Counted from the first letter of the stretch, positions 33,720-44,021 are shown. The stretch is 64,000 nt of DNA from Polaribacter butkevichii (GCF_038024105.1 NZ_CP150661.1:124001-188000); one strand, 5' to 3'. A program made the numbers and translations. The notes: a model not told the origin generated them from the sequence alone.

Positions 33720-36700
33720 CTAGTAGTTAGAAAATTTATTTGAATATTGAGTAGGGGTTTCTCCAAATTTTTTAACAAAGCATTTGCTAAAATATTTAGG
33801 ATTTTTAAAGCCAACTTTACAACTAATTTCAGAAACATTAATTTTACCCTGTTCTAGTAATTGTGTGGCACGTTTCATTCTAAAATGTTGAATAAAATCA
33901 TTTGGGGTAAAGTTAGTCCATGCTTTAATTTTTATAAAAAGCATCGTTCTACTAACACCTAATTCCGAACAAAAATAAGGAATATCAAATTCTTCATTAG
34001 AAATATTGGCTTCTACAATTTTTAAGGCTTTTTTATATAATTTTTCGTCTAAAGAAGAAATTACAAGTTCATTTTGAAATAGTGCCTCACTACTAGAAAA
34101 TTTTTCTTTTAGTCGATTAGTTGTATTTAATAAATTTTTAATTTTTATTTTAAATTCATCAACATTAAAAGGTTTACTGATGTAAGAATCTGCACCACTT
34201 TCTAAACCTTCTAATTTATAAATTAAGGAAGACCTAGAGGTTAGAAGAATAATAGGAATATGGCTTGTTTTTATGTTGCTTTTAATTTCAGAACAAAGTT
34301 CTGTACCTACCATTACAGGCATTATTACATCACTTACAATAAGATTTGGTACATTTTTTATAGCAATATTTAATGCAATTTCTCCATTTTCTGCTTCTAA
34401 AATATTGTAATTTTCTTTTAGCAAATCTTTCATAAATTTACGCAAAGGCTTGTTATCTTCTACGAGTAGAATAGTGTCTTTGTTTGGGTCGGTTATTTTA
34501 TCAGATAAATTATCTTCTAAAATAACAACGGGTTCATTTAGTTGTGTAATGTATTGAGAAACATCATCGCTAAATTTAAAGTTTTGTATAATTTCATCTT
34601 CATTTAAATGATGTTTTCCTAAAGGTATAATTACACTAAAAATAGAACCTTTATCATTTTTATTATTTTTAACCTCTAGGTTTCCTTTATGAAGGGTTAC
34701 AATATTTTTTGCAATAGATAAACCAATTCCAGTTCCTTTATTGTAATCTTTTTCTGGATTATTGTTTGCGGTAACTTCAAAAAAACGATCAAATATTTTT
34801 TGTTTATTTTCTTCGGATATTCCAACACCTGTATCTTCTACAGATATAATAACGGTATTGTTTTCTTTTTTTACATGTATCTGTATTGATCCATTTTGTG
34901 GGGTGTATCTAAATGCGTTAGAAATTAAGTTATAAAAAACACGTTCTAATTTATAGCGATCATAATAAACTAATATGTTGTCATCTGTAGTGTGAAAGTT
35001 AAAATCGTAATTTCCATTTTTAGCGTATTCAGAGAATGATAAAAAGATTTCTTTTAAGAATTTTACAATATTACCTTCTGCGGCTTCTAATTTAAAAAGA
35101 TTTTTTTCGAGCTTTCTAAAATCCATTAATCGGTTAATTAATTGTAGTAAATGTTTTGCACTATTTTCTACAACCAATAACTTTTTATACATTTTACTAT
35201 TGCCTTTGTAGTTTGTTAGTATTTGTTGTAAAGGGCCTAGTATTAAGGTAAGGGGAGTTCTAAACTCATGAGAAATATTTGTAAAGAATTCTAGTTTAGC
35301 TCTATTATTCTCTTCAATTTTTGTGTTTTCTAAAAGTTCTAAATCTAATTTATATTTTAATTGTGTTTTAGATTTTTGTATTTGAATTAAAAAATAAAGT
35401 GCCGTGGCAATAATGCATCCATATAACAAAAAAGCCCACCAACTTCTCCAAGGTGCAGGACTAACATTTATATTTAGTATGGTGGGTTTTGTGTTCCAAA
35501 AGCCATCATTATTGGCTCCTTTTACTTCAAAAATATAATTTCCAGGATTTTGTAGTGTATAAGATGCTGAATTATCTGAGGTAAATATCCACTCTTTTTC
35601 TAATCCCTTTAAGCGATATTGGTAGGTGTTATTTTTTGCATTAATAAAGTTAGGAATTGAAAAGTAAATAGAAAAGTTTCCTTCTTCATAAGACAAAGAA
35701 ATATGCTCTGTATAACCAATTGTGTTTTTTAAAATGTTAGAAGCATCTTTAACTTTTACAGATTTATTTTTTATTTTAAAATCTGTTATTAAAACTTGTG
35801 GAATATAGTTGTTTGTTTTAAGGTTATCTGTGTTAAAAGAAGTTGCCCCATTTGGTCCGCCAAAATAGAATTGAGAAGGTTTAATTTTTAGGCTTGAGTT
35901 GTCATTAAATTCATTACTTATTAATCCGTCTTTTTGATTGTATGTTGTTGATTTTTTTGTGTCTATATTGTATTTAATTATTCCTTCGTTAGTACTAATC
36001 CAAAGATTTTTTTCTTCGTCTTCTAAAATACTATGAACATTAGAGATATTGTTTTTTTTACCATGAATGGCAATCTTTTTAAAAATACTACCTTCTAGTT
36101 TAAACAAGCCTTTTGCCTTTGTGCCTACCCAAATTGTTTTGTTTTTGTCTTCAAAAACGGTAGAAATGTCATCGCCAGATTGCGTATTATTATCATAAAA
36201 ATATCTTTGAATTTTATGATTATTTGTAATTTTATTTAATCCTCTTTGTGTACAAACCCAAACGTTATTTTTAGAGTCTATGGTTAAAGATCTTACTAAA
36301 TTATTTGTTAAAGAATCATCATCAGAAAAAATGTTTTTAAATATTTTATAGCTTTTTAATTTTGTATTATACTTAACAACACCAAAACCAAATACACCAA
36401 ACCAAAGCGTTTTTTCTGAATCTTTTTTTATGGAATACACATTTTTATCTTGTAATAAATCTATAATTACTTTTGTGCTTTCATCATTTTTTATATTTTT
36501 TTTGTCTAAATCGTAAATGGCAATGCCATTACTAAAGGTACCAATCCATAGTAAGTTTTTATCAACAAAAAGAGATTTTATGTTTTTATTAGGTAAAATA
36601 GAATTGTTGTTTTGGTCTAAATATTTTAAATTATTTGTTTTTGTATTAAAAATATTTACTCCTTTTCCTTCGGTTCCAAAAAATAATAAATTATTATAGG

Positions 36701-37790
36701 TTTCAATAGAACTAATAACATTGTAGTTAATTTTTTTTAAGTTATTGTTCTCAGAAAAATTAATAAAATTACTGTTTTCTTCATCCCAAATATTTACACC
36801 TCCGTAATAGGTGCCCACCCAAATAGATCCTTTTTTGTCTTTTAGTATAGATTTAATACTATTTTTACTTAAGCTTTTAGAATTGTTTGTATTGTTTTTT
36901 AAGGTTTGTATTTTTTTGTTTTTATCAAGAATGTATAAACCGTTGTAAGTACCTATCCAAAGTTGATTTTTGCGATCAAAAATAAGTTGTCTAACATCAT
37001 TAAATACTTTTTTTTGATTGCTCTCTGATAAAAAGTTTTTTACATCTTTTTTAATAGGATTAAAAAATAAAACGCCTTTGTTTTTGGTGGCAATTAAAAT
37101 GGTTTTATCTACATTTTCTATTAATTGTTGAATATGAATATCTGTGTAATTCTTAAAAGTAAAAGCCTCTTTTATTCTATTAGTTACTATGCTTAATCCT
37201 TTATTTGTGCCAATGTAAATGGTGTTTTCTTTAGTTTCTAATATTGATGAAACGAAATTACTTGCTAAACTTTGGTTATTTGCATTGTTATGATAGAGAT
37301 TTACAAAATAGTCTGTTTTTTTATTGTAGATAGATAGTCCGTTAGAGGTTGCTATCCAGATTTCACCGTTAGACATTTCTTTAATATCCCAAATAGTATT
37401 GTTGCTTAAAGAGTTTGTTTTATTGTTATGTAAATAGTTGGTAAAAGTATTTTTTTTTGGGTCGTATTTATTTAAACCATTGTAAGTACCAATCCAAATA
37501 AAGCCATCTTTATCTTCTACTATCGATGATACATCGTTGTTACTTATAGAGTTTTTGTCTCCAGGGATATTTCTATAAATGGTAAAAGTATTACCATCAT
37601 ATTTATTTAAACCATCTCTTGTGCCAAACCACATTTGTCCCAATTTATCTTGATGAATTGCAATCACAGAACTTTGCGAGAGCCCATCTGAAGTAGATAT
37701 ATGGTTAAATTGAATTTCTTCTGATTGAGAATAACTAAAAAAGCAATTTATCGTAAAAGAGAAAACAAATAATAGATGTTTAATATTCAT
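33720..37790 (-). CDS. Hybrid two-component system regulator of the utilisation locus
   Basis: A 1356-residue inner-membrane protein that combines sensor, kinase and transcription factor. It has a signal peptide, two seven-bladed Reg_prop propellers with repeats such as LGQMWFGTRDGLNKY, a Y_Y_Y domain (about 720-790), one transmembrane helix near 805, HisKA with the phospho-His in FFTNISHEFRTPL, HATPase (DTGVGIS, GTGIGLSIAKN), a receiver with Asp in LIVSDVIMP, and a C-terminal AraC-type HTH (ELGVSRTMLFIKI...KVGFKNPKYFSKCF). It senses a periplasmic oligosaccharide and activates locus genes. It lies between susC and the LacI gene and is the best candidate to bind the CAGKAT-N4-CAGGAT repeats. 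Confidence 0.95.
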   Translation of the reverse strand: MNIKHLLFVFSFTINCFFSYSQSEEIQFNHISTSDGLSQSSVIAIHQDKLGQMWFGTRDGLNKYDGNTFTIYRNIPGDKNSISNNDVSSIVEDKDGFIWIGTYNGLNKYDPKKNTFTNYLHNNKTNSLSNNTIWDIKEMSNGEIWIATSNGLSIYNKKTDYFVNLYHNNANNQSLASNFVSSILETKENTIYIGTNKGLSIVTNRIKEAFTFKNYTDIHIQQLIENVDKTILIATKNKGVLFFNPIKKDVKNFLSESNQKKVFNDVRQLIFDRKNQLWIGTYNGLYILDKNKKIQTLKNNTNNSKSLSKNSIKSILKDKKGSIWVGTYYGGVNIWDEENSNFINFSENNNLKKINYNVISSIETYNNLLFFGTEGKGVNIFNTKTNNLKYLDQNNNSILPNKNIKSLFVDKNLLWIGTFSNGIAIYDLDKKNIKNDESTKVIIDLLQDKNVYSIKKDSEKTLWFGVFGFGVVKYNTKLKSYKIFKNIFSDDDSLTNNLVRSLTIDSKNNVWVCTQRGLNKITNNHKIQRYFYDNNTQSGDDISTVFEDKNKTIWVGTKAKGLFKLEGSIFKKIAIHGKKNNISNVHSILEDEEKNLWISTNEGIIKYNIDTKKSTTYNQKDGLISNEFNDNSSLKIKPSQFYFGGPNGATSFNTDNLKTNNYIPQVLITDFKIKNKSVKVKDASNILKNTIGYTEHISLSYEEGNFSIYFSIPNFINAKNNTYQYRLKGLEKEWIFTSDNSASYTLQNPGNYIFEVKGANNDGFWNTKPTILNINVSPAPWRSWWAFLLYGCIIATALYFLIQIQKSKTQLKYKLDLELLENTKIEENNRAKLEFFTNISHEFRTPLTLILGPLQQILTNYKGNSKMYKKLLVVENSAKHLLQLINRLMDFRKLEKNLFKLEAAEGNIVKFLKEIFLSFSEYAKNGNYDFNFHTTDDNILVYYDRYKLERVFYNLISNAFRYTPQNGSIQIHVKKENNTVIISVEDTGVGISEENKQKIFDRFFEVTANNNPEKDYNKGTGIGLSIAKNIVTLHKGNLEVKNNKNDKGSIFSVIIPLGKHHLNEDEIIQNFKFSDDVSQYITQLNEPVVILEDNLSDKITDPNKDTILLVEDNKPLRKFMKDLLKENYNILEAENGEIALNIAIKNVPNLIVSDVIMPVMVGTELCSEIKSNIKTSHIPIILLTSRSSLIYKLEGLESGADSYISKPFNVDEFKIKIKNLLNTTNRLKEKFSSSEALFQNELVISSLDEKLYKKALKIVEANISNEEFDIPYFCSELGVSRTMLFIKIKAWTNFTPNDFIQHFRMKRATQLLEQGKINVSEISCKVGFKNPKYFSKCFVKKFGETPTQYSNKFSNY

Positions 37791-37842
37791 AAATTAGACT
37801 TGTAGTTTTAAGATAAAAGGTTAAGTATGAATAATATGCTTT

Positions 37843-38928
37843 TTATGAAGATTTTTGTAAATCACTTTCATGAATAAAATCATTTTGCATATTATATTTT
37901 ACATTTTCTTTAATAAGAATATCTATTGGAAGATGAATTTTAGCATTTGGTATTTTATTATAAATTAAGTAATCAGAAAATAATCTGATAGCTTCATAAC
38001 CTTGATCAAAAGGTTTTTGAGAGATTAAAAAAGACACGTGGTCGTTTAATAAGCACTCGGTGTTTTGTGGTGTATTGTCAAAACCAATTAAATCTATGTT
38101 TTTTAAATGGCTCTTTTCTAGACATTCAACTACAATATAAATTCTACTCGATGGTACAAAAATTCCTTTAATTTCTGTATGAATTTTTAAGTAGTTGTTT
38201 ATTATTTCTTTTGTTTCTAGAGTATTATTTAAATTTTCAATTTTTAAAGTTTGAGTTTTAGAATTAATTTTATTTTTTAAAAAATAGTCATTAAAACCTT
38301 TAATTCTATTAGAAACAGCATTGTTTTTGGTAATATTATATCTAGATTGAATAATTAAAAACTCTGAGGGTTTTGGAGTGTTAAAATGCATTAATTTACC
38401 AGCAATATAACCTGCGGTATAAGAATCTTGACCAACATAAGCGATGTTGTTAAAACCTTTAATATCAATATTTAAAAATAAGTAAGGAATGTTTAACGTT
38501 TCTAATTGAGTAACAATTGTATGCGTTTCTTTTGAAAAATTAGGAACCATTATAACCGCTGTTGGGTTTGTGGCTAATAAAGTTCTAAAAGTATTAAAAT
38601 AAGAAAGAGGATCGTATTGATTAAATGTAAAAATATTAATTTGTACCCCATAACTCTTAACATCGTCAGCAGCTTTTAAGATGCCCAAGTAGGGTGATTT
38701 CCAAAAAAGGTCATCCTCTTTATACTCAGGAATAAGAACTGATATTTGGTGTTTGTTTTTCATTGCAAGAGCACTAGCAACAGGGTTTACACTAAAATTA
38801 TGATGATCTAGTATTTTTCTGATTCTAGTTTCTGTTTTTTTAGAAACACCACCTCTGTTGTGTATCACTCTATCTACAGTACCTTCAGAAACGTTGGCTT
38901 CTTTTGCAATATCTTTTATTGTAATCAT
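37843..38928 (-). CDS. LacI-family transcriptional regulator
   Basis: A 361-residue regulator when started at the ATG preceding MITIKDIAKEANVSEGTVD; the upstream extension lacks family similarity. The HTH is followed by the hinge (NPVASALAMKN) and a periplasmic-binding-protein-like sugar domain (FLNIDIKGFNNIAYVGQDSYTAGYIAG, IKGFNDYF, IDLIGFDN). It is divergent to the uxuB-uxuA-kduI-kduD-TRAP operon, and two GTGTACGCACAC operators lie between, so it most likely represses that operon and is relieved by a uronate intermediate. The effector is unknown. The hybrid regulator gene follows after 52 bp, so the two may be co-transcribed. Confidence 0.88.
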   Translation of the reverse strand: MITIKDIAKEANVSEGTVDRVIHNRGGVSKKTETRIRKILDHHNFSVNPVASALAMKNKHQISVLIPEYKEDDLFWKSPYLGILKAADDVKSYGVQINIFTFNQYDPLSYFNTFRTLLATNPTAVIMVPNFSKETHTIVTQLETLNIPYLFLNIDIKGFNNIAYVGQDSYTAGYIAGKLMHFNTPKPSEFLIIQSRYNITKNNAVSNRIKGFNDYFLKNKINSKTQTLKIENLNNTLETKEIINNYLKIHTEIKGIFVPSSRIYIVVECLEKSHLKNIDLIGFDNTPQNTECLLNDHVSFLISQKPFDQGYEAIRLFSDYLIYNKIPNAKIHLPIDILIKENVKYNMQNDFIHESDLQKSS

Positions 38929-39034
38929 TTTTAAAGTGGTAATCTCTAGTGTTTTATGTTGGTTTTTGTGAAAAAAAACTGGATAAGGTCTTCTTCTTAA
39001 TTTTAGGCAATTTAGGTAAAAAAATAATAATTTA

Positions 39035-39048
39035 GTGTACGCACACGA
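39035..39048. promoter_or_regulatory. LacI operator, upstream copy
   Basis: GTGTACGCACACGA, near-palindromic about a central CG. It is identical to the copy 32 bp downstream, about three helical turns away, so two bound dimers would lie on the same DNA face. Confidence 0.65.
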
Positions 39049-39059
39049 TTTTTTTTTGT

Positions 39060-39080
39060 TACATTTGTGTACGCACACGA
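39060..39080 (+). promoter_or_regulatory. uxuB operon promoter with overlapping LacI operator
   Basis: TACATTTG (39060-39067) is a perfect TAnnTTTG element. The second GTGTACGCACACGA copy (39067-39080) begins on its last base, so a bound repressor would cover the transcription start. This repeats the geometry seen in front of kdgK. Confidence 0.7.
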
Positions 39081-39122
39081 AAACACACAATTAATAATTT
39101 TAATAAATTAAGAAGTTTAATA

Positions 39123-39950
39123 ATGAATAAAACAATTGTATTAACTGGAGCTGGAGGAGTTTTATGCAGCACATTGGCATTGGCACTTGCAAAGCAAGGA
39201 AATAATGTTGCTGTTTTAGATTTAAGAAAAGATGCTGCAGATAAAGTAGCTAAAGAAATTAATAGTGCAGGAGGAAAAGCAATAGGTGTTGCCGCTAATG
39301 TTTTAGAAAAAGATTCTTTAATAGAGGCTAAAAAAGTGGTAAATGAAGCTTTTGGTAAAGTAGATATTTTGGTTAATGGAGCAGGAGGTAACCATCCTTT
39401 AGGGACTACTTCAAATCCGTTTTTAGAATTAGAAGATTTAGCAAATAAAACAGAAGGTTTTAAAACTTTTTTCGATTTAGATCCAAAAGGAATCGAGTTT
39501 ACATTTAACTTAAACTTTTTAGGAACTTTAATTCCAACTCAGGTTTTTGCAACAGATATGGTTGGTAGAGAAGGGTGTTCTGTTTTAAATATTTCTTCTA
39601 TGAATGCATTTACTCCATTAACAAAAATACCAGCTTATAGTGGGGCAAAAGCAGCCGTTTCTAATTTTACACAATGGTTGGCAGTTCATTTTTCTAAAGT
39701 AGGTATTCGTGTAAACGCATTGGCTCCTGGTTTTTTCTTAACAGATCAAAACAGAAGTTTGTTAACAGAAACAGACGGAAGCTTAACACAAAGAGGGCAA
39801 CAAATTATAGATCAAACACCAATGAGCCGTTATGGAGAACCAGAAGATTTAGTAGGTACTACATTATGGTTGTGTGGTGAAGGTTCAAAATTTGTAACAG
39901 GTGTTGTAGTGCCAATTGATGGTGGGTTTGCAGCTTATAGCGGTGTTTAA
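39123..39950 (+). CDS. uxuB: D-mannonate oxidoreductase (SDR type fructuronate reductase)
   Basis: A 275-residue short-chain dehydrogenase that should reduce D-fructuronate to D-mannonate with NAD(P)H. The nucleotide-binding loop ([14 protein letters not shown]), the NGAGG motif, the catalytic Ser in NISSMNAF and YSGAK, and the C-terminal [10 protein letters not shown] are intact. Insertion [19 protein letters not shown] after the NGAGG motif is typical of the SDR enzymes that replace classical UxuB in Bacteroidota. It is followed by uxuA after 14 bp, which supports the assignment. It is the first gene of the operon under the double LacI operator. Confidence 0.85.
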   Translation: MNKTIVLTGAGGVLCSTLALALAKQGNNVAVLDLRKDAADKVAKEINSAGGKAIGVAANVLEKDSLIEAKKVVNEAFGKVDILVNGAGGNHPLGTTSNPFLELEDLANKTEGFKTFFDLDPKGIEFTFNLNFLGTLIPTQVFATDMVGREGCSVLNISSMNAFTPLTKIPAYSGAKAAVSNFTQWLAVHFSKVGIRVNALAPGFFLTDQNRSLLTETDGSLTQRGQQIIDQTPMSRYGEPEDLVGTTLWLCGEGSKFVTGVVVPIDGGFAAYSGV

Positions 39951-39964
39951 TAAAAAGTAATAAA

Positions 39965-41152
39965 ATGAGACAAAATTTAGAACAAACTTGGCGTTGGTAT
40001 GGACCTAACGACCCAGTTTCTTTATCTGATATAAAACAATCGGGAGCAACAGGTGTTGTTTCTGCATTACATCATATTAAAAATGGTGAAGTTTGGACGG
40101 TTGAAGAAATCACCAAAAGAAAAGATATTATAGAAAATGTAGGATTAACATGGTCTGTAGTAGAGTCTGTGCCAATTCATGAAAACATTAAAACAAAGTC
40201 TGGTAATTATCAATTGTATATTGATAATTATAAGGAAACACTTTTAAATTTAGGTAAATGTGGTATTGATATTGTTTGTTACAATTTTATGCCCGTTTTA
40301 GATTGGACACGTACAAACTTAGATTATGAAGTGTCTGATAATTCTACAGCATTGCGTTTTGAAGCAGCTGCTTTTGCCGCTTTCGAATTGTATTTGTTAA
40401 AAAGACCAGGTGCGGAAAATGAATATTCTGATGCTCAGAAACAAAAAGCAGCAGATTTTTTAAAGAATGCATCCGCAGAAGATCAAAAAAGATTAATCAG
40501 AAATATTATTGCAGGTTTACCTGGGGCAGAAGAAGGATATTCTTTAGAAGAGTTTAATGCTATTTTGGCAACGTATAAAAACGTAGGTCCAACAGAATTA
40601 AAAGCCAATCTATTTTCATTTTTATCAGAAATTATTCCTGCTGCAGAACAAGCAGGTGTTTTAATGTGCATTCATCCAGATGATCCTCCTTTTCCTATTT
40701 TAGGTTTACCTAGAGTGGTATCTACAGAGCAAGATATTGTAGATTTATACGAGGCTGTTCCTTCACAAAATAACGGGTTAACTTTTTGTACAGGTTCTTT
40801 TGGTGTAAGAGCAGATAACGATTTAGCAGGTATGGTAGAGCGTTTAGGAGATAGAATACACTTTATTCATTTACGTGCAACAAAAAGAGATGCAGAAGGT
40901 AATTTTCATGAAGCAGATCATTTAGACGGAGACGTAGATATGTATGCTGTAATGAAAGCTTTAATTTTAGAACAGCAAAAAAGAATTGCTGCTGGTAGGC
41001 AAGATGTAAGAATGCCTTTTAGACCCGATCATGGTCATAAAATGTTAGACGATTTAAAGAAAAAAACAAATCCAGGTTACTCTGGTATTGGTCGCTTGCG
41101 TGGTTTGGCAGAATTACGAGGATTAGAATTAGGAATTAGACGTTCATTATAA
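39965..41152 (+). CDS. uxuA: Mannonate dehydratase
   Basis: Dehydrates D-mannonate to 2-keto-3-deoxy-D-gluconate in the cytoplasm, the substrate for KdgK. The 395-residue sequence opens with [15 protein letters not shown] and [13 protein letters not shown] and has the metal-binding segments [39 protein letters not shown] and FRPDHGHKM. Length and motifs are those of the standard UxuA family. It lies between uxuB and kduI, with a stem-loop in the intercistronic gap to kduI. Confidence 0.95.
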   Translation: MRQNLEQTWRWYGPNDPVSLSDIKQSGATGVVSALHHIKNGEVWTVEEITKRKDIIENVGLTWSVVESVPIHENIKTKSGNYQLYIDNYKETLLNLGKCGIDIVCYNFMPVLDWTRTNLDYEVSDNSTALRFEAAAFAAFELYLLKRPGAENEYSDAQKQKAADFLKNASAEDQKRLIRNIIAGLPGAEEGYSLEEFNAILATYKNVGPTELKANLFSFLSEIIPAAEQAGVLMCIHPDDPPFPILGLPRVVSTEQDIVDLYEAVPSQNNGLTFCTGSFGVRADNDLAGMVERLGDRIHFIHLRATKRDAEGNFHEADHLDGDVDMYAVMKALILEQQKRIAAGRQDVRMPFRPDHGHKMLDDLKKKTNPGYSGIGRLRGLAELRGLELGIRRSL

Positions 41153-41168
41153 AAAGAATAAAAATTAC

Positions 41169-41196
41169 ACCTCATAAGTTTAAAAACTTATGAGGT
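41169..41196. repeat. Intercistronic palindrome between uxuA and kduI
   Basis: ACCTCATAAGTTT and AAACTTATGAGGT form a perfect 13-bp stem with a 2-nt loop, without a T-run. It is more likely a processing or stability hairpin, or a dispersed flavobacterial palindromic element, than a terminator. Confidence 0.55.
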
Positions 41197-41219
41197 AAAA
41201 AATTATAAAATAAAATATT

Positions 41220-42059
41220 ATGGCAACAACTTTCGAAACAAGATACGCTTCAAGTCCGCAAACAGTAAAAAAATACGATACTCAAGAATTAAGAGACGAG
41301 TTTTTAATTCCTGATTTAATGGAAGCAGGAAAAATAAAACTAACATATACACATTACGATAGATATATTGCTGGTGGAGCAGTACCAACAGCACCATTAA
41401 AATTAGAAACTATAGATCCTTTAAAAGCTAATTTTTTCTTAGAAAGAAGAGAAATGGGGATTATAAATGCAGGAGCTAGCGGAAGTATTTCTGTTGATGG
41501 AGACGTTTTTAAAATGAATCATAAAGATGCTTTATACATTGGTAAAGGTGCAAAAGATGTTGTTTTTACTAGTGATGATGCTAATAACCCTGCAAAATTT
41601 TATATCAATTCTGCACCAGCACATACTGCATTTCCAACAAAACATGTTACAAAAGAAGCTGCTAATAAAATAGAATTAGGAAGTTTAGAAACAGCAAATC
41701 ACAGAACGGTAAACCAAATGATTATTGGAGGTATTGTAACTACTTGTCAATTACAAATGGGGATGACAGAGTTAAAAACAGGTTCTGTTTGGAACACAAT
41801 GCCAGCACATGTGCATGATAGAAGAATGGAAGTGTATTATTATTTAGATATTCCTCAAGATCAAGCGGTATGTCACTTTATGGGACAACCACAAGAAACA
41901 CGTCATATTTGGATGCAAAATCACCAAGCAGTAATTTCTCCACCTTGGTCAATTCACTCTGGATCAGGAACATCAAATTATACATTTATTTGGGGAATGG
42001 CAGGAGAAAATTTAGATTACAACGATATGGATGTAGCTAAAATAACAGATTTAAGATAA
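41220..42059 (+). CDS. kduI: 5-dehydro-4-deoxy-D-glucuronate isomerase
   Basis: Isomerises 4-deoxy-L-threo-5-hexosulose uronate, the form taken by released unsaturated uronates, to 3-deoxy-D-glycero-2,5-hexodiulosonate. The 279-residue cupin protein has the zinc-site segment NTMPAHVHDRRMEVYYYLD with two His and a Glu, followed by HFMGQPQETRHIWMQNHQAVISPPW, all standard for KduI. kduD follows after 5 bp. Its presence shows the pathway is fed by lyase plus GH88/GH105 action and not only by saturated glucuronate. Confidence 0.95.
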   Translation: MATTFETRYASSPQTVKKYDTQELRDEFLIPDLMEAGKIKLTYTHYDRYIAGGAVPTAPLKLETIDPLKANFFLERREMGIINAGASGSISVDGDVFKMNHKDALYIGKGAKDVVFTSDDANNPAKFYINSAPAHTAFPTKHVTKEAANKIELGSLETANHRTVNQMIIGGIVTTCQLQMGMTELKTGSVWNTMPAHVHDRRMEVYYYLDIPQDQAVCHFMGQPQETRHIWMQNHQAVISPPWSIHSGSGTSNYTFIWGMAGENLDYNDMDVAKITDLR

Positions 42060-42064
42060 AAAAA

Positions 42065-42859
42065 ATGTCACAAACTTTATTTGATATTACAGGAAAAGTT
42101 GCTTTAGTAACAGGGGCAACGCATGGTTTAGGAATGGCAATGGCAATGGGTTTGGGTAAATCTGGTGCTACGATTGTTGTGAATGGAAATTCATCACAAG
42201 AAAAAATTGATAATGCGGTTGCAGCATATCAAAAAGAAGGAATTACAGCGTTTGGTTACAAGTTTAATGTAGCCGATGAAACACAAGTAATTGCTAGTAT
42301 AAAAAAGATTGAAGAAGAAGTTGGTGCTATTGATATTCTAGTAAATAATGCTGGTATTATTAAAAGAACACCATTAGTAGATATGGAAGTGGCCGACTTT
42401 AAACAAGTAATAGATATAGATTTGGTGAGTCCTTTTATTGTTTCTAAACACGTTGTTAAAGGAATGATAGCGCGTAAAGCAGGTAAAATCATTAATATTT
42501 GCTCTATGATGAGTGAGTTGGGTAGAAATACCGTTGGTGCCTATGCAGCAGCAAAAGGTGGTTTAGTAATGTTAACCAAGAACATGGCTACAGAATGGGC
42601 ACGTTTTAATGTACAGGTAAACGGAATTGGACCAGGGTATTTTGCAACTTCGCAAACAGCTCCTATTCGTGTAGACGGACATCCGTTTAACGATTTTATA
42701 GTAAATAGAACACCAGCAAAAAAATGGGGAGATCCAAATGATTTGGCTGGTGCAACAATTTTCTTATCATCTAAAGCGAGTGATTTTGTAAACGGACATA
42801 TTTTATATGTTGATGGTGGTATTTTGGCAACTATTGGTAAACCTTCAAACGAAGAATAA
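42065..42859 (+). CDS. kduD: 2-deoxy-D-gluconate / 2,5-diketo-3-deoxygluconate dehydrogenase
   Basis: A 264-residue short-chain dehydrogenase that reduces the KduI product to 2-keto-3-deoxygluconate with NADH. It shows the TGATHGLGMAMAMGL cofactor loop, NNAG, catalytic Ser in NICSMMSELG and YAAAKGG, and ends in DGGILATIGKPSNEE, as in other KduD proteins. It is translationally coupled to the next gene by a TAATG overlap. Its product joins that of UxuA, and both flow to KdgK and KdgA at the left edge of the window. Confidence 0.92.
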   Translation: MSQTLFDITGKVALVTGATHGLGMAMAMGLGKSGATIVVNGNSSQEKIDNAVAAYQKEGITAFGYKFNVADETQVIASIKKIEEEVGAIDILVNNAGIIKRTPLVDMEVADFKQVIDIDLVSPFIVSKHVVKGMIARKAGKIINICSMMSELGRNTVGAYAAAKGGLVMLTKNMATEWARFNVQVNGIGPGYFATSQTAPIRVDGHPFNDFIVNRTPAKKWGDPNDLAGATIFLSSKASDFVNGHILYVDGGILATIGKPSNEE

Positions 42860-44010
42860 TGAAAAAAGTAGCCCTATTTTTTTTAGCATTATCTCTTTTT
42901 ATCAATTGTGATAAAAAAGCACAAGTACTTTCAACTATTGAAATAAAAAATGCACTCAATATTGATAGAGAATTTGAAACCGTAGAAATAGATATTTCTA
43001 ATTTTGAGGTTAAAAATTATAAGATTTCTGAAGAAAATTCTGAAGAAAAAATTATTTTTCAATTAGTTGATACTAATTTCGATGGAAAAAATGATGTATT
43101 ATTATTTCAACCAAAAATAGAAGCAAATTCAACTAAAAAGTATCTTTTATTAAGTTCAGACCAGAAACAAGATGCTGTGCTAGAAACTTGTTATTCTCGT
43201 TTTGTACCAGAAAGAACAGACGATTATGCCTGGGAAAACAATAGAGTTGCCTTTAGAACTTTTGGACCAGTAGCTCAAAAAATGATTGAAGACGGTGTAA
43301 AAGGAGGTACTTTAACAAGTGGAATGGATGCTTGGTTAAAACGAGTTGATTATCCAATTATTAATAAATGGTACAAAAAAGCCGAAACAGAAAAAGGTGC
43401 ATACCATAAAGATCATGGTGAAGGTTTAGATAATTTTCATGTTGGAGTTAGTAGAGGAGTTGGCGGAATTGCAGTTAAAGTAGATACGTCTTATTATTTT
43501 TCTAAAAATTTTACAAGCTATAAAACAATTACCACAGGACCTATTAGAACAAGTTTTGTTTTAACCTATGCTAATTGGGATGCAAATGGAAAAGAGATTA
43601 CAGAAACCAAACACATTTCTTTAGATTATGGTCAAAATTTATCTCGTTATGAGGTAGCTTTAAAAGGTACAGATACCATTTCAGTTGGGTTAACCTTACA
43701 TAAAAAGGATGGTAAAACAGCTGACAATAATAATTGGATAAGCTATTGGGAACCTTTAGATGATTCAGAATTAGGGCAAGGTGTTGTAGCTTCAGATGCT
43801 TATTTTATCAATTCAGAAGTATATCTTACCTCAAAAAAGGATGAAAGTAATTTCTTTACAAATCTAAAAGTTATTGATCAAAAAGTAATTTATTACGCAG
43901 GCTTTGGTTGGAAAAAGAGTAATCAATTTAAAACGCAAACAGATTGGGAGTCTTATTTAGAAGGATTTGCCAAAAAGATTAATAATCCATTGATAATAAA
44001 AATACTATAA
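42859..44010 (+). CDS. DUF4861-family lipoprotein
   Basis: A 383-residue exported protein with a lipobox (LFINCDKK, Cys17). The sequence looks like the DUF4861 family of Bacteroidota carbohydrate loci: FRTFGPVAQKMIEDG, KAETEKGAYHKDHGEGLDNFHVGVSRGVGG, TTGPIRTSFVLTY, ISLDYGQNLSRYEV and AGFGWKKS. The conserved His/Asp-rich HKDHGEG stretch suggests an active site. It overlaps kduD and is followed by the TRAP transporter genes, so a periplasmic step that prepares uronate-containing products for uptake is a fair inference. I cannot name the reaction. Confidence 0.7.
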   Translation: MKKVALFFLALSLFINCDKKAQVLSTIEIKNALNIDREFETVEIDISNFEVKNYKISEENSEEKIIFQLVDTNFDGKNDVLLFQPKIEANSTKKYLLLSSDQKQDAVLETCYSRFVPERTDDYAWENNRVAFRTFGPVAQKMIEDGVKGGTLTSGMDAWLKRVDYPIINKWYKKAETEKGAYHKDHGEGLDNFHVGVSRGVGGIAVKVDTSYYFSKNFTSYKTITTGPIRTSFVLTYANWDANGKEITETKHISLDYGQNLSRYEVALKGTDTISVGLTLHKKDGKTADNNNWISYWEPLDDSELGQGVVASDAYFINSEVYLTSKKDESNFFTNLKVIDQKVIYYAGFGWKKSNQFKTQTDWESYLEGFAKKINNPLIIKIL

Positions 44011-44021
44011 ATCAATATATA

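Noticed and set aside
38929..39090. N-terminal extension of the LacI regulator
   Set aside because: The first 54 residues have no LacI similarity and run through the operator-promoter region; the ATG at 38928 precedes the HTH directly.
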